Origin: Cellulomonas sp. SG140
GTDB lineage: Bacteria; Actinomycetota; Actinomycetes; Actinomycetales; Cellulomonadaceae
Direction: 5' to 3'
DNA: 64,000 bases
Assembly (NCBI RefSeq): GCF_025770785.1
Contig: NZ_JANZLA010000009.1
Coordinates: 124,001 to 188,000 of the forward strand
Part shown: positions 18,870 to 30,600 of the stretch, piece by piece
Numbering within the stretch: the first letter of the stretch is position 1
How the letters are laid out: each line of letters begins with the position of its first letter
Translations under genes and position numbers: made by a program
The notes under the pieces: model-generated
The model's input: only the letters and a program-made list of their open reading frames with translations
What the model was told of the DNA's origin: nothing
Databases searched by the model: none

Positions 18870-19167
18870 GACGAGCCTCCTTCACGACGACGGACGGCAC
18901 GCGGCACCGGGCCGCCCTCGACCCGGCGTGCCGACCCACGGCGCCGGGGCAGCCGGACGGGCTGCCCGCACCGCCGGTCCGGGTCGACCGGCCGGTCCGC
19001 TCCGAGTCTGACCGCGGCGCGTGCGCACGGTCGAGGGCTGGGCGGCAACTTCGGTAGCGATTACCGATGTTGGCCGTTCCGCCCGGTTCCTAGCATCGGC
19101 AACGCCTCTCCGGCGTGCGGTGGCTGCTGGCAGCGACGGCCTCTGGCATGCGACGGCTGCTGGGCCG
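18870..19167. promoter_or_regulatory. Divergent promoter region between ATPase and DUF4255 blocks
   Basis: 298 nt without a gene. It holds the ribosome site of the ATPase, a GC-rich stretch without clear structure (18900-19015), the operator at 19046-19072 and a -10-like element at 19091-19096 for the rightward block. No matching -10 for the leftward block was recognised. Confidence 0.6.
19046..19072 (+). promoter_or_regulatory. Dyad operator, copy A (shared eCIS regulatory site)
   Basis: Two 11-bp arms (CAACTTCGGTA and TACCGATGTTG, 10 of 11 complementary) around the spacer GCGAT. The -10-like TAGCAT (19091-19096) starts exactly 18 nt after the dyad, so the dyad centre would lie near -44, where class II activators overlap the -35 region. 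Read in the direction of transcription, it is identical at 24 of 27 positions to the site at 44589-44615. A LuxR-type regulator is the natural candidate ligand. Confidence 0.75.
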
Positions 19168-19794
19168 GTGACCGGGCCCACGGGCGGCACGTCGAGCAGA
19201 AGGGAGCCCGCCATCCTCATCCCCGCAGTCGAGGACGGGCTCGAGAGCTACCTGCGCTCCGCCCTCCCGCTCAGCACCGAGACGGGCGACATCTCCTTCG
19301 AGGCGCCGTCGTCCACCTGGGCCGCGCAGGTCAACCGAATCACGGTGAGCCTGTTCCTCTACAACGTCGGACGCAGCCCGGTGCCGCCGCGGCCGGCCGC
19401 CTCGCGCCCGGGACCCGACGGGCGCGCCGAGCACCGGGCGCCGCTGCCGATGGTGCAGCTGTCGTACCTGGTCAGCGCGTGGGCCGGGAGCACCCGCGAC
19501 GAGCACCAGCTGCTCGGCGACGTGCTGACGCGGCTGGTGACGCAGCAGGTGCTGCCGGTGGAGCACCTGACCGTCCCCCTGGAGTCCAGCGTGCAGCTGA
19601 GCCTGGCGGTGGACGAGCTGAACCGGCCGCGCGAGCTCTGGTCCGGCCTGGGCGGCACGCTCAAGGCGTCGTTCACGCTGCTGGCGACGGTGGCCGCGGA
19701 CGCCTACCCGTGGCAGCTCGCCGCCCCGGCCGTCACGGCGGTCGACGCGACCGCCACCCCGCTGCGCCCGGCCGCCCTCGACCGCAGGGCGTGA
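19168..19794 (+). CDS. DUF4255 protein (Pvc16/Afp16-like tail-terminator family)
   Basis: Listed from GTG 19168 (208 aa), but the domain begins only at 'LIPAVEDGLESYLRSALPLS' and there is no ATG/GTG/TTG near it. AGAAGGGAG at 19198-19206 points to an in-frame ATC at 19213 (193 aa), so a non-canonical start is possible. The DUF4255 pattern 'ISFEAPSSTWAAQVNRITVSLFLYNVGRS', 'LPMVQLSYLVSAWAGSTRDEHQLLGDVLTRL' and 'ELWSGLGGTLKASFTLLATV' is clear. In PVC/Afp systems this family caps the tube and sheath at the distal end. First gene of the rightward block; stop 8 nt before the next gene. Confidence 0.9.
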   Translation: MTGPTGGTSSRREPAILIPAVEDGLESYLRSALPLSTETGDISFEAPSSTWAAQVNRITVSLFLYNVGRSPVPPRPAASRPGPDGRAEHRAPLPMVQLSYLVSAWAGSTRDEHQLLGDVLTRLVTQQVLPVEHLTVPLESSVQLSLAVDELNRPRELWSGLGGTLKASFTLLATVAADAYPWQLAAPAVTAVDATATPLRPAALDRRA

Positions 19795-19801
19795 CCTGAC
19801 C

Positions 19802-22039
19802 GTGCGCGTGCTCAGCGGTGTCGACGTCCTCGAGGTCCCCCCGGGCGGGTCCGGCGAGATCCCGATCGACGTGGTGAACACCGGCACGGTGATCGACGGC
19901 GTCAGCGCCCAGGTGCTGGGGCTGCCCGCCGAGCACACGTCGTCGCGACCGTCCGTGCTGGCCCTGTTCCCGGACGCGACCGGGCAGCTGGTGGTGCGGC
20001 TCGACCTGCCGAGCAGCTTCCCGGCCGGCACGCACCCGATCACGGTGCAGGTGACGGGCGAGGCGGGCACGGCGGGCGCCGCGCACCACGACGTCGACGT
20101 GGTGGTGGCCACGCGGCCCGAGCTGGCGCTGAGCGCGGCGCCGACGACCATCCGGGCACGCCGCCGGGCGACGTTCGAGGTGCAGGTGGCCAACCGCGGC
20201 AACGTGCCGCTCGACGTCGCGCTGCGCGCGACGGACAGCGACCGGAGCCTGGCCGCGACGCTGACGCCGTCCACCCTGAGCCTGGCGCCGGGGGCGACCG
20301 CCACGTGCGCGGTGCGGGTGCAGGGCCCGCGGCAGCTGCTCGGCCCCGACCGGGAGCGGGCGCTGCAGGTGGAGGGCACCGCGCTGGACCAGCACCAGGT
20401 GCTGCCGCTGGTGCTGCGGCAGCGGTCCCGGTTCAGCGCCGGGGTGCTGACGCTGCTGGTGCTGGCGGCGATCCTGGCGGCCTGGGCGACGATGTTCCTG
20501 CTCGGCGTGGGTGCCGTGCTCGGCGCGGACCCGTTCACCAAGGTGGCCCCGGCGTCGTTCTTCGCGGCGACGGGGGTGACGGGGGCGGGCGGTGCCGCCG
20601 GCGCGGCGGCCGGCGCGGCGGGCGACGGTGGCGCACCCGCCGGTGCGGTGCCGCGTGACGGGGTGCTGCCGGCGGGCGTCGGTGGCACGGTGGCCGGCAC
20701 GGTGACCGCCACCAGCGACCAGCAGGGCGTCGGGCGGCTGACCGTCGAGGCGTGGCGGTCCACCGCCAACGGCCCGGTGCTGGTCGGCTCGGCGGCCACC
20801 CAGCAGGACGGCAGCTACGCGATCGCGGGGCTGTTCCCCGGGGCGTACCTGATCAGCGTGCGGGCGGAGGGCTACACCACCGTCTGGTACCCGGCGGCGG
20901 CCGACGCGTCCGGCGCCACGTCGGTGAGCGCCGTCGCGCAGACGGTCACCAGCGGCGTGAACCTCACCATCACCGGCGCCGCGGCGCAGATCAGCGGCAA
21001 GGTGGACGTCGGCGTGGTCACCACCCCCGTCGTCACCACCGTCGTCGCGCGGGCGACCTGGGCGCGCGACGACGCGACCCTCACCCGCACGGTGACCGCC
21101 GCCGCCGACGGCACGTACTCCCTGCCGAACGTGGTGGCGCCCGGCACCTACGAGCTGAGCTTCACGGCGCCCGGCTACCAGCCGACCACCATCACCGAGA
21201 CGGTCACCGGCGGGCAGCAGCGGTTCGCGCCGAACGTCACGCTGCGCGCCGGTACCGGCCAGATCTCCGGGACGGTGACGGACGGGAAGGCCCCGCTCGG
21301 CGGTGTCACGGTCACCACGGCGGACGGAAGCAACCCGATCGTCGTCGGCACCCCGACGGTCGGCGCCGTCGGCACGTTCGTCATCCCCAACCTGCCGACG
21401 CCGGGCACCTACGTGGTGACGTTCACCGCACCGGGCTACACGCCGTCGACCGTCGTCGTCGACCTCACCGCCGGCCAGTCGAAGACGGGCCTCGCCGTCG
21501 CGCTGACGGGAGGCGCCGGCACCGTCACCGGCCGGGTGCTGGCGCCGGACGGCAGCGGTCTAGGCCGGGCGACCGTCACGGCGACCGGCGGCCCCACCGC
21601 GGTCAGCGCCACCTCGCTGACCACCGGCACCGTCGGCTCCTTCACGCTGGCCGGGCTCAAGCCGGGCCTGTACACGCTCACCGTCACGCTCGCCGGGTAC
21701 ACGTCGCAGAGCGTGGCGGTCGACCTGTCCACCGGGGTGGCGCCGCCGGTCAGCGTCACGCTGCGCCCGTCCTGGGGCACGGTGCAGGGCGTCGTCCGCA
21801 CCGGCACCGTCGGCACGGCCGGCGTCAGCGTGGTGGCGACCGACGGGCAGCACAGCTGGACGACGACGTCGACGGCGGCCGCCGGCACGCCGGCCGGGTA
21901 CTACTCCTTCGTCCAGCTGCCGCCCGGCTCCTACTCGGTCAGCGTGTCCCAGGGCGGCGTGGTGGTCAGCACCGCCGTGGTGACGGTGACCGCGGGCGGG
22001 ACCGTCAGCCAGGACCTGAGCCTGCCCGGGGCGGGCTGA
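19802..22039 (+). CDS. Membrane-anchored repeat protein 1 (carboxypeptidase-regulatory-like domains), eCIS-associated
   Basis: 745 aa from GTG 19802. Residues 1-205 form two Ig-like NEW3-type domains ('VPPGGSGEIPIDVVNTG', 'TTIRARRRATFEVQVANRGN'). A basic patch RQRSRFSAG precedes one transmembrane helix at about 213-238, so the N-terminus should be cytoplasmic. A Gly/Ala linker leads to about five carboxypeptidase-regulatory-like beta-sandwich repeats of 85-95 residues ('GTYSLPNVVAPGTYELSFTAPGY', 'GTFVIPNLPTPGTYVVTFTAPGY', 'GSFTLAGLKPGLYTLTVTLAGY'). No signal peptide and no LPXTG. Follows DUF4255 by 8 nt and precedes its paralogue by 1 nt: one operon. Function not known. Confidence 0.8.
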   Translation: MRVLSGVDVLEVPPGGSGEIPIDVVNTGTVIDGVSAQVLGLPAEHTSSRPSVLALFPDATGQLVVRLDLPSSFPAGTHPITVQVTGEAGTAGAAHHDVDVVVATRPELALSAAPTTIRARRRATFEVQVANRGNVPLDVALRATDSDRSLAATLTPSTLSLAPGATATCAVRVQGPRQLLGPDRERALQVEGTALDQHQVLPLVLRQRSRFSAGVLTLLVLAAILAAWATMFLLGVGAVLGADPFTKVAPASFFAATGVTGAGGAAGAAAGAAGDGGAPAGAVPRDGVLPAGVGGTVAGTVTATSDQQGVGRLTVEAWRSTANGPVLVGSAATQQDGSYAIAGLFPGAYLISVRAEGYTTVWYPAAADASGATSVSAVAQTVTSGVNLTITGAAAQISGKVDVGVVTTPVVTTVVARATWARDDATLTRTVTAAADGTYSLPNVVAPGTYELSFTAPGYQPTTITETVTGGQQRFAPNVTLRAGTGQISGTVTDGKAPLGGVTVTTADGSNPIVVGTPTVGAVGTFVIPNLPTPGTYVVTFTAPGYTPSTVVVDLTAGQSKTGLAVALTGGAGTVTGRVLAPDGSGLGRATVTATGGPTAVSATSLTTGTVGSFTLAGLKPGLYTLTVTLAGYTSQSVAVDLSTGVAPPVSVTLRPSWGTVQGVVRTGTVGTAGVSVVATDGQHSWTTTSTAAAGTPAGYYSFVQLPPGSYSVSVSQGGVVVSTAVVTVTAGGTVSQDLSLPGAG

Positions 22040-22040
22040 C

Positions 22041-24632
22041 GTGCGCGTCGACCTCGCCCCGCGCCGGCTCAGCGCCGTCGCCGGCGCCCCGAGCACCGTG
22101 ACGGTCACCATCACCAACACGGACGACGTGATCAGCGGGTACTCCCTGCGCTGCCTCGGCGTCGACCCCGCCTGGGTCCGCACGGACACCGCCGAGCCCA
22201 CGCTGTTCCCCGGCGAGAGCACCACGCTGACGCTGACGCTCGACCTGCCGGCCGAGCTGCCGGCCGGTGAGCGGCGGATGGCCGTGCAGGTGCGCGAGCT
22301 GACCGGCCCGGGGCGCACCGGCGTCGAGGAGCTGGTGATCGACGTCGCCGGTGCGCCGCGGGTGGACGTCACCCTGGAGCCGACGGTGGCCACCGGCGGA
22401 CGGTCGGCGGCGTTCGCGGTCGCCGTGGAGAACAACGGCAACACCGCCGTGGACGGTGCGGTCGTCGGCAGCGACCCCGAGAAGGCGGTCCGGTTCACCT
22501 TCGACCCGTCCGAGTTCCACCTCAGCCCCGGCGAGCGGCTGGTGACGCAGCTGCGGACGACCGCGAAGCGGCCGCTGGTGGGCTCCCCCGAGCCGCGCTC
22601 GTTCGAGCTGCGGCTCGCCGAGCGCCCGCCGCTGCCCGCGCAGCTGGGCACGTGGGACGTGGCGGCGGCCGTCGAGCGGGCCGCCCGGGACGGTGCCGAC
22701 CCGCTGGGCCGCCGGCCCGCGTCCCCGCCCGCAGCGGTGGGCGTCTTCGTGCAGAAGCCGCTGCTGGGCCGCGGGCTGCTGGCCATGGTCGGCCTGGTGG
22801 TGGCGATCTCCCTGTTCGCGGCCGTGATCACCACGGCGCTGGGCGGGGTGGTGCAGCGGTCCGCGGCCGACCGGGACGTCGCGCTGCAGGTGGCGCAGGC
22901 GCGCGACCAGAAGACGACCACCGGCACTTCGGCCCTCGGCGGTCAGGTGCGGCTGCTGTCCACCGGTGACGGGGTCGCGGCGGTGTCCGTGGACGCTTTC
23001 GACCAGGCCGACGCCACCACGCCGGTGGCCAGCACGGCGACCGACTCGGCCGGGGCCTTCCACATCGGCTCGTTGCCCGCCGGCTCGTACCTGCTGCGGT
23101 TCCGCGCCGCCGGGTTCGGCGAGGTCTGGTACCCGGCGGCCTCGGCGCAGGCCAAGGCGCAGCTGGTGCCGCTGGCGGCCGGGCAGGACGTGACCGACCT
23201 GGTCGCGGTGGTGGGCGGCGTGCCGGCGACGGTGTCCGGCACGGTGACCGGCACCGACCTGGCCGGTGCCGTCGTGCGGCTGGAGCTGCCGCTGGACACC
23301 GCGCCGCTGGCCGGCAAGGTGACGCCGCCGCCCGGTGAGGCGCCGGCGGGTGCGACGTCCGGTGCGGTGGTGCGCAGCGTGCCGGTGGGGGCGGACGGCA
23401 GCTTCGTGCTGGACCAGGTGCCGTCCCCCGCGGTGTACGACCTGGTGACGACGAAGACGGGCTACAGCACCCAGGTGCAGCGCCTCGACGTCGCCGCCGG
23501 GGAGAACCGGACCGGCATCCAGGTGCAGCTGCTGGACGGCGACGGTGCGATCAGCGGCGTGGTGTCCGGCGCCGGCGGGCCGGTGCCCGGGGCCACCGTC
23601 GTCGCCACGTTCGGGCAGGTGACCGTCCGCACCGTGACGCTGACGCAGGACACCCCCGGGGGGTTCACGCTGCGCGGCCTGCCGACCCCGGGCACGTTCA
23701 CCGTGGTGGTCAGCGCACCCGGTTTCGCACCGGCCACCCTCAACCTCAACCTCGGCGCCGCCCAGACGCTCACCGGTGTGGCCGTCACCCTGGGCGCCGC
23801 CGCGGGCACCCTGTCCGGCACCGCCACGACGCCCGACGGCACCGGCGGGGTCACCGTGACGGTCACCGACGGCGGCGACACCCGCCAGACCGTCACGCAG
23901 AGCGGTGCACCGGTCGGCTCGTGGGCGATCTCGGGGCTGCACATCCCCAGCACCTACACGGTGACGTTCTCCCGCTCCGACCTGGAGTCGCAGGTGCTGT
24001 CGGTCAGCGTGGACGGGTTCGGCACGGTGACGGCCGGAGCGGCGAGCGCGACGGCGGTCGACGTGAAGATGCGGCCGGCCACCGCGCAGATCGTCGGCAC
24101 CGTCTCGCAGAGCCCCGCCGGCGGCGGTACGGCGACGCCCGCCGGCAACGTGCAGATCAGCGCGAGCTCCGGGCAGGCGCAGTTCACCGTCACCTCGGCG
24201 TCCACCCCGGCCGGCAGCGTCGGCACCTACGCCATCCAAGGCCTGCCGCCGGGGACGTACACCGTGACGTTCAGCCGCAAGGGCACGCAGCCCACCTCGA
24301 CGATCGTCACCCTCGCCGCCGGGCAGGTGCAGCGGCTCGACCCCGTGCTGGTCTCCCCCGCCGCGATCAGCGGCGTGGTCAGCCAGCGCGGCACGCCCAC
24401 CGTCGGCGCCGTCGTGTCGCTGTACCTGGCCTCCCAGTACGGCACCGCGGCGCCGCCCGTGGCGACGGCCACCACCGACGGCAACGGCCACTACTCGTTC
24501 ACCGACGTCGACGCGCCGCAGTTCTACCTGCTCGAGGTGCAGCTGTCGCCCAACGCGGCCGCTGCCGCCACGTCCCCCCCGACCACGTTGAACCCCAGCC
24601 AGCAGCTGGTGCTCGACATCCCGATCCCCTGA
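22041..24632 (+). CDS. Membrane-anchored repeat protein 2, paralogue of the preceding gene
   Basis: 863 aa from GTG 22041, one base after the previous stop. The same architecture: two N-terminal Ig-like domains ('RRLSAVAGAPSTVTVTITNTDDVISGY', 'ATGGRSAAFAVAVENNGNTAVDG'), basic segment, transmembrane helix at about 246-271 (LLAMVGLVVAISLFAAVITTAL), then about six carboxypeptidase-regulatory-like repeats ending 'GHYSFTDVDAPQFYLLEVQLS'. Repeat hallmarks 'GSWAISGLHIPSTYTVTFS' and 'GTYAIQGLPPGTYTVTFS' are clear. Part of the DUF4255 operon; predicted cytoplasmic N-terminus and external C-terminus by the positive-inside rule. Confidence 0.8.
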   Translation: MRVDLAPRRLSAVAGAPSTVTVTITNTDDVISGYSLRCLGVDPAWVRTDTAEPTLFPGESTTLTLTLDLPAELPAGERRMAVQVRELTGPGRTGVEELVIDVAGAPRVDVTLEPTVATGGRSAAFAVAVENNGNTAVDGAVVGSDPEKAVRFTFDPSEFHLSPGERLVTQLRTTAKRPLVGSPEPRSFELRLAERPPLPAQLGTWDVAAAVERAARDGADPLGRRPASPPAAVGVFVQKPLLGRGLLAMVGLVVAISLFAAVITTALGGVVQRSAADRDVALQVAQARDQKTTTGTSALGGQVRLLSTGDGVAAVSVDAFDQADATTPVASTATDSAGAFHIGSLPAGSYLLRFRAAGFGEVWYPAASAQAKAQLVPLAAGQDVTDLVAVVGGVPATVSGTVTGTDLAGAVVRLELPLDTAPLAGKVTPPPGEAPAGATSGAVVRSVPVGADGSFVLDQVPSPAVYDLVTTKTGYSTQVQRLDVAAGENRTGIQVQLLDGDGAISGVVSGAGGPVPGATVVATFGQVTVRTVTLTQDTPGGFTLRGLPTPGTFTVVVSAPGFAPATLNLNLGAAQTLTGVAVTLGAAAGTLSGTATTPDGTGGVTVTVTDGGDTRQTVTQSGAPVGSWAISGLHIPSTYTVTFSRSDLESQVLSVSVDGFGTVTAGAASATAVDVKMRPATAQIVGTVSQSPAGGGTATPAGNVQISASSGQAQFTVTSASTPAGSVGTYAIQGLPPGTYTVTFSRKGTQPTSTIVTLAAGQVQRLDPVLVSPAAISGVVSQRGTPTVGAVVSLYLASQYGTAAPPVATATTDGNGHYSFTDVDAPQFYLLEVQLSPNAAAAATSPPTTLNPSQQLVLDIPIP

Positions 24633-24646
24633 GGGACAAGCCGCCG

Positions 24647-27600
24647 ATGAGCGCACAGCACCCGAGCAGGCCGACCGTCAGCGTGGCGGTCGAGCCCGGC
24701 GCGCACGCGCCCGCGGGCCGCGAGGCCACCGTCCGCGTGCACGTGCGCAACCTGGCCGACGGGCCCCGCGACATCATCGTGTCCGCCATCGGGCTGGACG
24801 GCGCCTGGCGTCCCCGCGCCGCACGCCTGGTCGGTGTCCCGGCCGACGCCACCGCGTCGACGGACGTCGCCGTCGGCATCGCCCGCGGTGCCCTGCCGGG
24901 CACGTACCCGTACGCGCTCGCGGTGCAGTCGCAGGTGCCGGGCGGCGCCGGTGACGGCGTCACGATGGTGGACACCGCGCTGGTGGTGGACTCGCCGAGC
25001 GCCGTGGTGCTCGCCGTGGAGCCGGCCGAGGCGACCGCCGTACGGGCGCGCCGCGTCGCGGTGGTGCTGAGCAACACCGGTGACCGGCCGGCGGACGTGC
25101 TGGTGGACGCCGTCGCGGCGGACCAGCTGCGCGTGCAGCTGCAGAGCCAGGTGGTCAGCGTCCCGGCGCACGCGACGGTCCGCCTGCCGGCCCGCGTCGC
25201 GGTGCACCGGCCGCGGCTGGTCGGGCCCCGCACGCGCACCACGTACTCGGTCAGCGCGCACGGCGACCAGGCGCCCGCGCACGCCCAGGCGGTGCTGACC
25301 GCCCGGCCGCTGCTGTCCTCCGGGGTGCTGCGGGGCGTGGCGATGGTCGCCGTGCTCGGGCTGTGGGTGGCCGGCGTGGCCGTCGGGCTGCCGTGGCTGT
25401 CGCACCGGGCCAGCCAGTCGGCGACGACGGCCGGGCAGGCCGCGGTGGCACCGGCGCCGGCCGGGACCGGTGGGACGGGCGGCACGGCAGCACCCGGGAA
25501 GGCCGGTGGGTCGACGGGCGGGAGCGGCGGCGCGGCCGGTGGGTCGGGCGGCGGTGCGGGCGGCGCGGCGACCGGTGTGCGCATCGGGGGGATCGTCACG
25601 GCCGCGGACCCGTCGGGCTTCCGCGTCGAGGTGGTGCCGGCGAGCCTGCTGATCGGCGACAGCGGCCCGGCACCAGCGGGCGGCGCGACGGCACCGGCCG
25701 GCGGGGCGTCGTCGGGCACCGCGTCCGGCACGGCCGCCGACGGCTCGTCGTCGGCCACGGCCTCGGGCGACGCGCAGACCGCCGGCGACGCCGTCTTCCG
25801 CACCGTCTCGAACGTCGTCGCCGCACCGGCCGTCCCGGTGTCCGCGCCCGTCGACCGCTCCGACCTCGGCAAGGTCGCGGCCGGCGCGCTGGCGCTGCAG
25901 GCCGTCGGACCGGCGGACGGCGCCCGCACCACGTCGTCCCTCAACGACGGCACGTGGGCCTTCGCCGGCATGTCGGCCCAGTCGAACTACCTGGTCACCA
26001 TCTCCAAGCCCGGCTTCCAGACGCAGCGCTTCGAGCTCACCGGCGCGCAGGCGGCCGCCAACCCGCTCAAGGTGACGATGGTCGCCGGTGCCGGTCAGCT
26101 GTCCGGGCACATCACCGGCCCCGACGGCCCTCTCGGCGGCGTCGCCGTCACCATCACCGACGGCACCAACGTGGTGACCACCAGCAGCGCGACGCAGGGG
26201 AACGTCGGCTCCTGGTCGGTCACCGGCCTGTCGACGCCCAGCACCTACCTGGTCACCGCGGCGGCCACCCGGTACGGCGCCCAGTCGAGCCTGGTCTCGC
26301 TCGGCCCGGGCGGCAGCTCGGTGGTCGACCTGACGCTGTCGCACGGCGTCGCCTCGCTGGCCGGGACCGTCACCGGTCCGGACGCGCTCGGCGCGATCGG
26401 CGGCGTGGGCGGCCTCACGGTCACCGCGACCGACGGCACCACCACCCGCACGGCGTCGACGGTCACCTCCGGCCAGGTCGGCACCTTCGTGCTGGCCGAC
26501 CTGCCGGTGCCGTCCACGTACACGGTGACGGTGAGCGGTCCGGGCTACGCCTCGCAGACCACCCAGCTGACTCTCGGCACCGGCTCGTCGGCGGCCCGGC
26601 TCGACATGCGGCTCGACCTGTCCACCGGCGTGGTGCAGGGCACGGTGCGCGAGCCGAGCGGGACGGGGCTCGGTGGCGCCGGCCTGAAGCTGACCGACGG
26701 CGTGAACACCTACAAGACGATGAGCACGTCGGACGCCGACGGCACGTTCCGGTTCAACGGCATCGCACCCGGCACCTACGTCCTCTCGGCGGACCTGTTC
26801 GGCCACCTGGCGGCGTTCGCCCCGGTGACCGTCGTCGCCGGCTCGGCCGCCACGGCGGACCTGGAGATGACGCCGATCCCCGGCTCCGGGCTGCTGTCCA
26901 CGTCCGTGATCAAGGGGCGGGTGTCCGACGCCCGCACCAACGGCCAGATCACGTGCACCAACCTGGGCCTCGACCCCAGCGGCAAGCCCGAGGTCTGCCA
27001 GATCACCGTCACCATGACGGCGCCGGCGGCCGACGGGTCCACCCGCACCATCACCGTCACCTCGGCACCGGACCTCGAGTACGTGATCCCCGCGCCGGGC
27101 GACACCGGCCTGCTGCCCGGCCTGTACACGCTGACGGTCTCGGTTCCCGGCTACGAGCCCGGCACCGTCAAGGTCAAGGTGCCGATGGGCCAGACCGTCG
27201 AGGCGGCCCAGGTGGCGCTGTACCCGTCGCCGTCCGTCGTCGGCACCATCCTCACGCGGGTCGGCGCCGTGCCCGCCGGCACGTGCGTGATCGCCCGGCC
27301 CACCGGATCGACCACGCCCCTGGGCCCGTGCGCCGTCTCCACCGCGCCCGACGGCTCCGTCACCTGCACCATCACCGGCGGTGCGAAGTGCGCCGGCACC
27401 AAGCCGGACGGCTCGTACGCGCTCGAGCGCCTGGGCAGCGGCCAGTTCGACGTGTCGGTGCAGCCGGGCGACGACGAGTACCTGCCGGTCGCGCCCGTGT
27501 CGATCGTGCTGAGCCCCGGCGACGTGCGCCGGTACGACGCGACGATGGACCGGCTCGCCCGCGTCGCGGTCAGCGTCCTGTCCGACAGCGGCACGTCGTC

Positions 27601-30600
27601 GCTGGTGCCCGCGCCCGGCGCCGTCGTCACCGCCGTGCGCGTCTCGTCGGGCACCTACACGCCGCCCACCACGCCGTGGACCACGGGCACGGACGGCCAG
27701 GTGACCGTGACGCACCTGCCCGCCGGCTCCTACCGGTTCGACGTCACGTGGACCACCGTCCCGCCGGGTGCGACGTCCGCCGTACAGCTCAAGGCCTCGT
27801 CGCCGGTGCTGACGGTGGGCAACAACCAGGAGATCGCCACCCAGGTGGTGCTGACGCGCCCGCGCAACGCCTTCAGCGGCACCGTGGTCACCCAGCTGTC
27901 CTCGTCGGCGTTCACCCCGGTCGGCGGCGCCACCGTGCAGCTGACCGGTGTGACCGGATACTCCGGCCTGGTGCCGGTCACCACGTCGGTGCAGGTGACC
28001 ACCGCGGCGGACGGCACGTTCCAGGTGGTGGCCAGCCCCGCCGACGTGACGTCGTCGTCGCAGGTGTACTTCCCGGTGGTGACCGACCAGCTCGACGTGA
28101 CGGTGTCGTACACCGGCTCACCGGCGCCGTACCGCACGCTGATCAGGTCGAGCATCACCATCGCCGACCTGTCGTCCCCGCTGGTGCTCGAACCCACGGG
28201 CCGGCACTTCGACGGGACCATCACGTTCACCGGTGCACCCGCGCCGACGGACGCCGAGCTGGCCAGCACCACGTTCACCGTGGTCCAGGCACCACCCGGG
28301 GCCAGCAACGCCGGGCTGCAGGCGGTCGTCTCCGGAACCCCCGGCCAGGGCACGCTGGTGTGGTCCGACCCGTCGCAGCCCACCGACCCCGCCGGCGGCA
28401 CGCTGGTGCGGCCCGGCACCTACCGGGTGACGGCATCGCTGCCCGGCTTCGACTCGCGGACGCTGACGTTCACCGTCCCCGTGCTGCCCACGGCGTACCC
28501 GACCGTCGCCTTCGACCTGCCGCGGTACGGCAACCTCACGGTGGCCGTGGTGACGGGCCCCGCGCCCGGCACCCCGGTGCAGGACCCGGTGGTCACGCTG
28601 ATCCGCCCCGGCTCGGCCAACGTGACGCTGACGGCGATCCCCGGCACCAGCTCGGTGTCGTTCGGGCAGCTGCCGAGCGGGACCTACCAGGTGCTGGTGC
28701 AGGCCGCCGGGTTCGAGTTCGACACGTTCTCGGTGACGGTCGCCGCCGGGCAGGTGGACCCGATCCCGGTCACCGTGACCAAGCTCGGCTCGATCGGCGG
28801 GACGGTGTCCGTGCAGCGGTCCAGCGGCGTCACCGCGACGCTGGCCGGCGTGCTGGTGCGCGCCGCGCAGGCCGGCGGGCAGACGTTCACGGCCACCAGC
28901 GACGCCGCGGGTGCGTACCGGATCACCGGCACCACCACCACGCAGGGCCTGTCCGCCGGCACGTGGAACGTGACCATCCTCGCCGCCGGGTACAGCTTCG
29001 CCGACGGGTCCACGTCGGTGACCGTGACGGTGGGCGCCGGTGCGGACGTCACCCAGGACCTGCTGCTCAAGGCCAACCCGGTGGACCTGCGGCTGACCGT
29101 CTACGACCCCTCCGACCCGACGTCCACTGCGGTGAACGCCCTGGACGTCGCCCTGATCGGCGTGGACGGCACCAAGACGCAGGACTGCACCACGTCCACG
29201 TCCACCACGTGCCCGGTGCCGGCGCCGACCGGCGGCCTGTACGTGTTCACCGGCAACGACCCCGGCACGTACACCGTGGCCATCAACGGCGGCGGGTTCG
29301 CACCTCTGACCGTGAACATCACGCTGGCCGCCGGTGAGCCGACCATCCTCAGCCTGCCGATCGCGGTGCGCAGCAACACGGTGACCGGGACGGTGTCCGG
29401 CCAGGCCGGTGCCGCGGCGCCGGTGGCGCTGGACGGCGCGACGGTGCAGCTGAAGGACTCCGGCGGGACGGTGCTGAAGCAGACCACCACGGCGGCCGGT
29501 GCCTTCACGCTGACCGGCATCGCCGACGGCTCGTACTCGCTGGCGTTCGCGGCGACCGGGTACGGGTCCACCACCAGGGCGGTCACGCTGAGCGGCGGGC
29601 AGCTCTACTCGGCGGACATCGTGCTGTACACGGTGTCCCGGCAGGTGACGGTGACCGTGACGTCCCCGGAGGGCTTCGACCTGACCGGCGCGCTGGTGTC
29701 CCTGGTGCCGAACCCGCCGTCGGGCGGCCTCGCGCTCGCGGCGCAGCCGGCGGTGCGCACGGGGACCAGCACGTTCGCGACGACGTTCAACCAGGTGCCA
29801 CCCGGCGCCTGGACCGCGACGGTGTCGGGCCCCGCCGGCCACGTCGGCACGTACACGGCGGCGGTGGCCGCCACGGACACCGCCGTCACGGTGACGGTCG
29901 ACGAGCTGCGGATCCGGGTGACGGCCACGTCCGCCACGTCGGGCGCGCCGTCCATGCCGTTCACCATCACGCGCAGCAACGGCACCGCCTCCGGGACCAC
30001 CGTGTACTCCGGCACCGCCGGCATCGACACGGGTGCCGAGGTGATCTACGTCGACCGGACGTCCAACTACACCGTGACGCCCAACGTGACGGGCTGGCAG
30101 GTGTCGCCGACGTCCGCCGCGGTCAGCACCACCGACCCCAGCGTGTCCGAGGTGACCACAGCCTTCGCGCTGTCCAAGTCGGCGAGCACCACCACGCTCG
30201 CCGTGTCGCCCACCACCATCTCCCCCGGCGACACCCTGACGCTGACGGCGACGGTCAGCCCGGCTTCGGGCAGCGCCTCCGGGCTCACCGGCGGCACGGT
30301 GACGTTCTTCCGGGACGGCGTCTCGCTCGGTGACGTCACCGTGTCGAGCAGCGGCGGCACCCGGACGGCCGTCCTGACACCCAGCACCACCGGCTGGGCC
30401 GGCGGCAGCACCACGTTCACCGCCCAGTTCAACGGGACGGCGACCTTCGCGTCCTCGACGTCCGCCGGCGTCGCAGTGACCGTGCGCTACGCGAGCACGA
30501 CCGCGCTGACCTCCGACACCAGCACGTTCAAGGCCGGCACCGCCCAGCCGATCGTGCTGACCGCCACGGTGACGGGCGGCACCGGGACGGTGGGCGCGGG

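Noticed and set aside
24524..27715. 1063-codon minus-strand open frame inside the giant gene
   Set aside because: It is Arg/His/Gly-rich with no domain and mirrors the third-position GC of the real gene, so it is a shadow frame.
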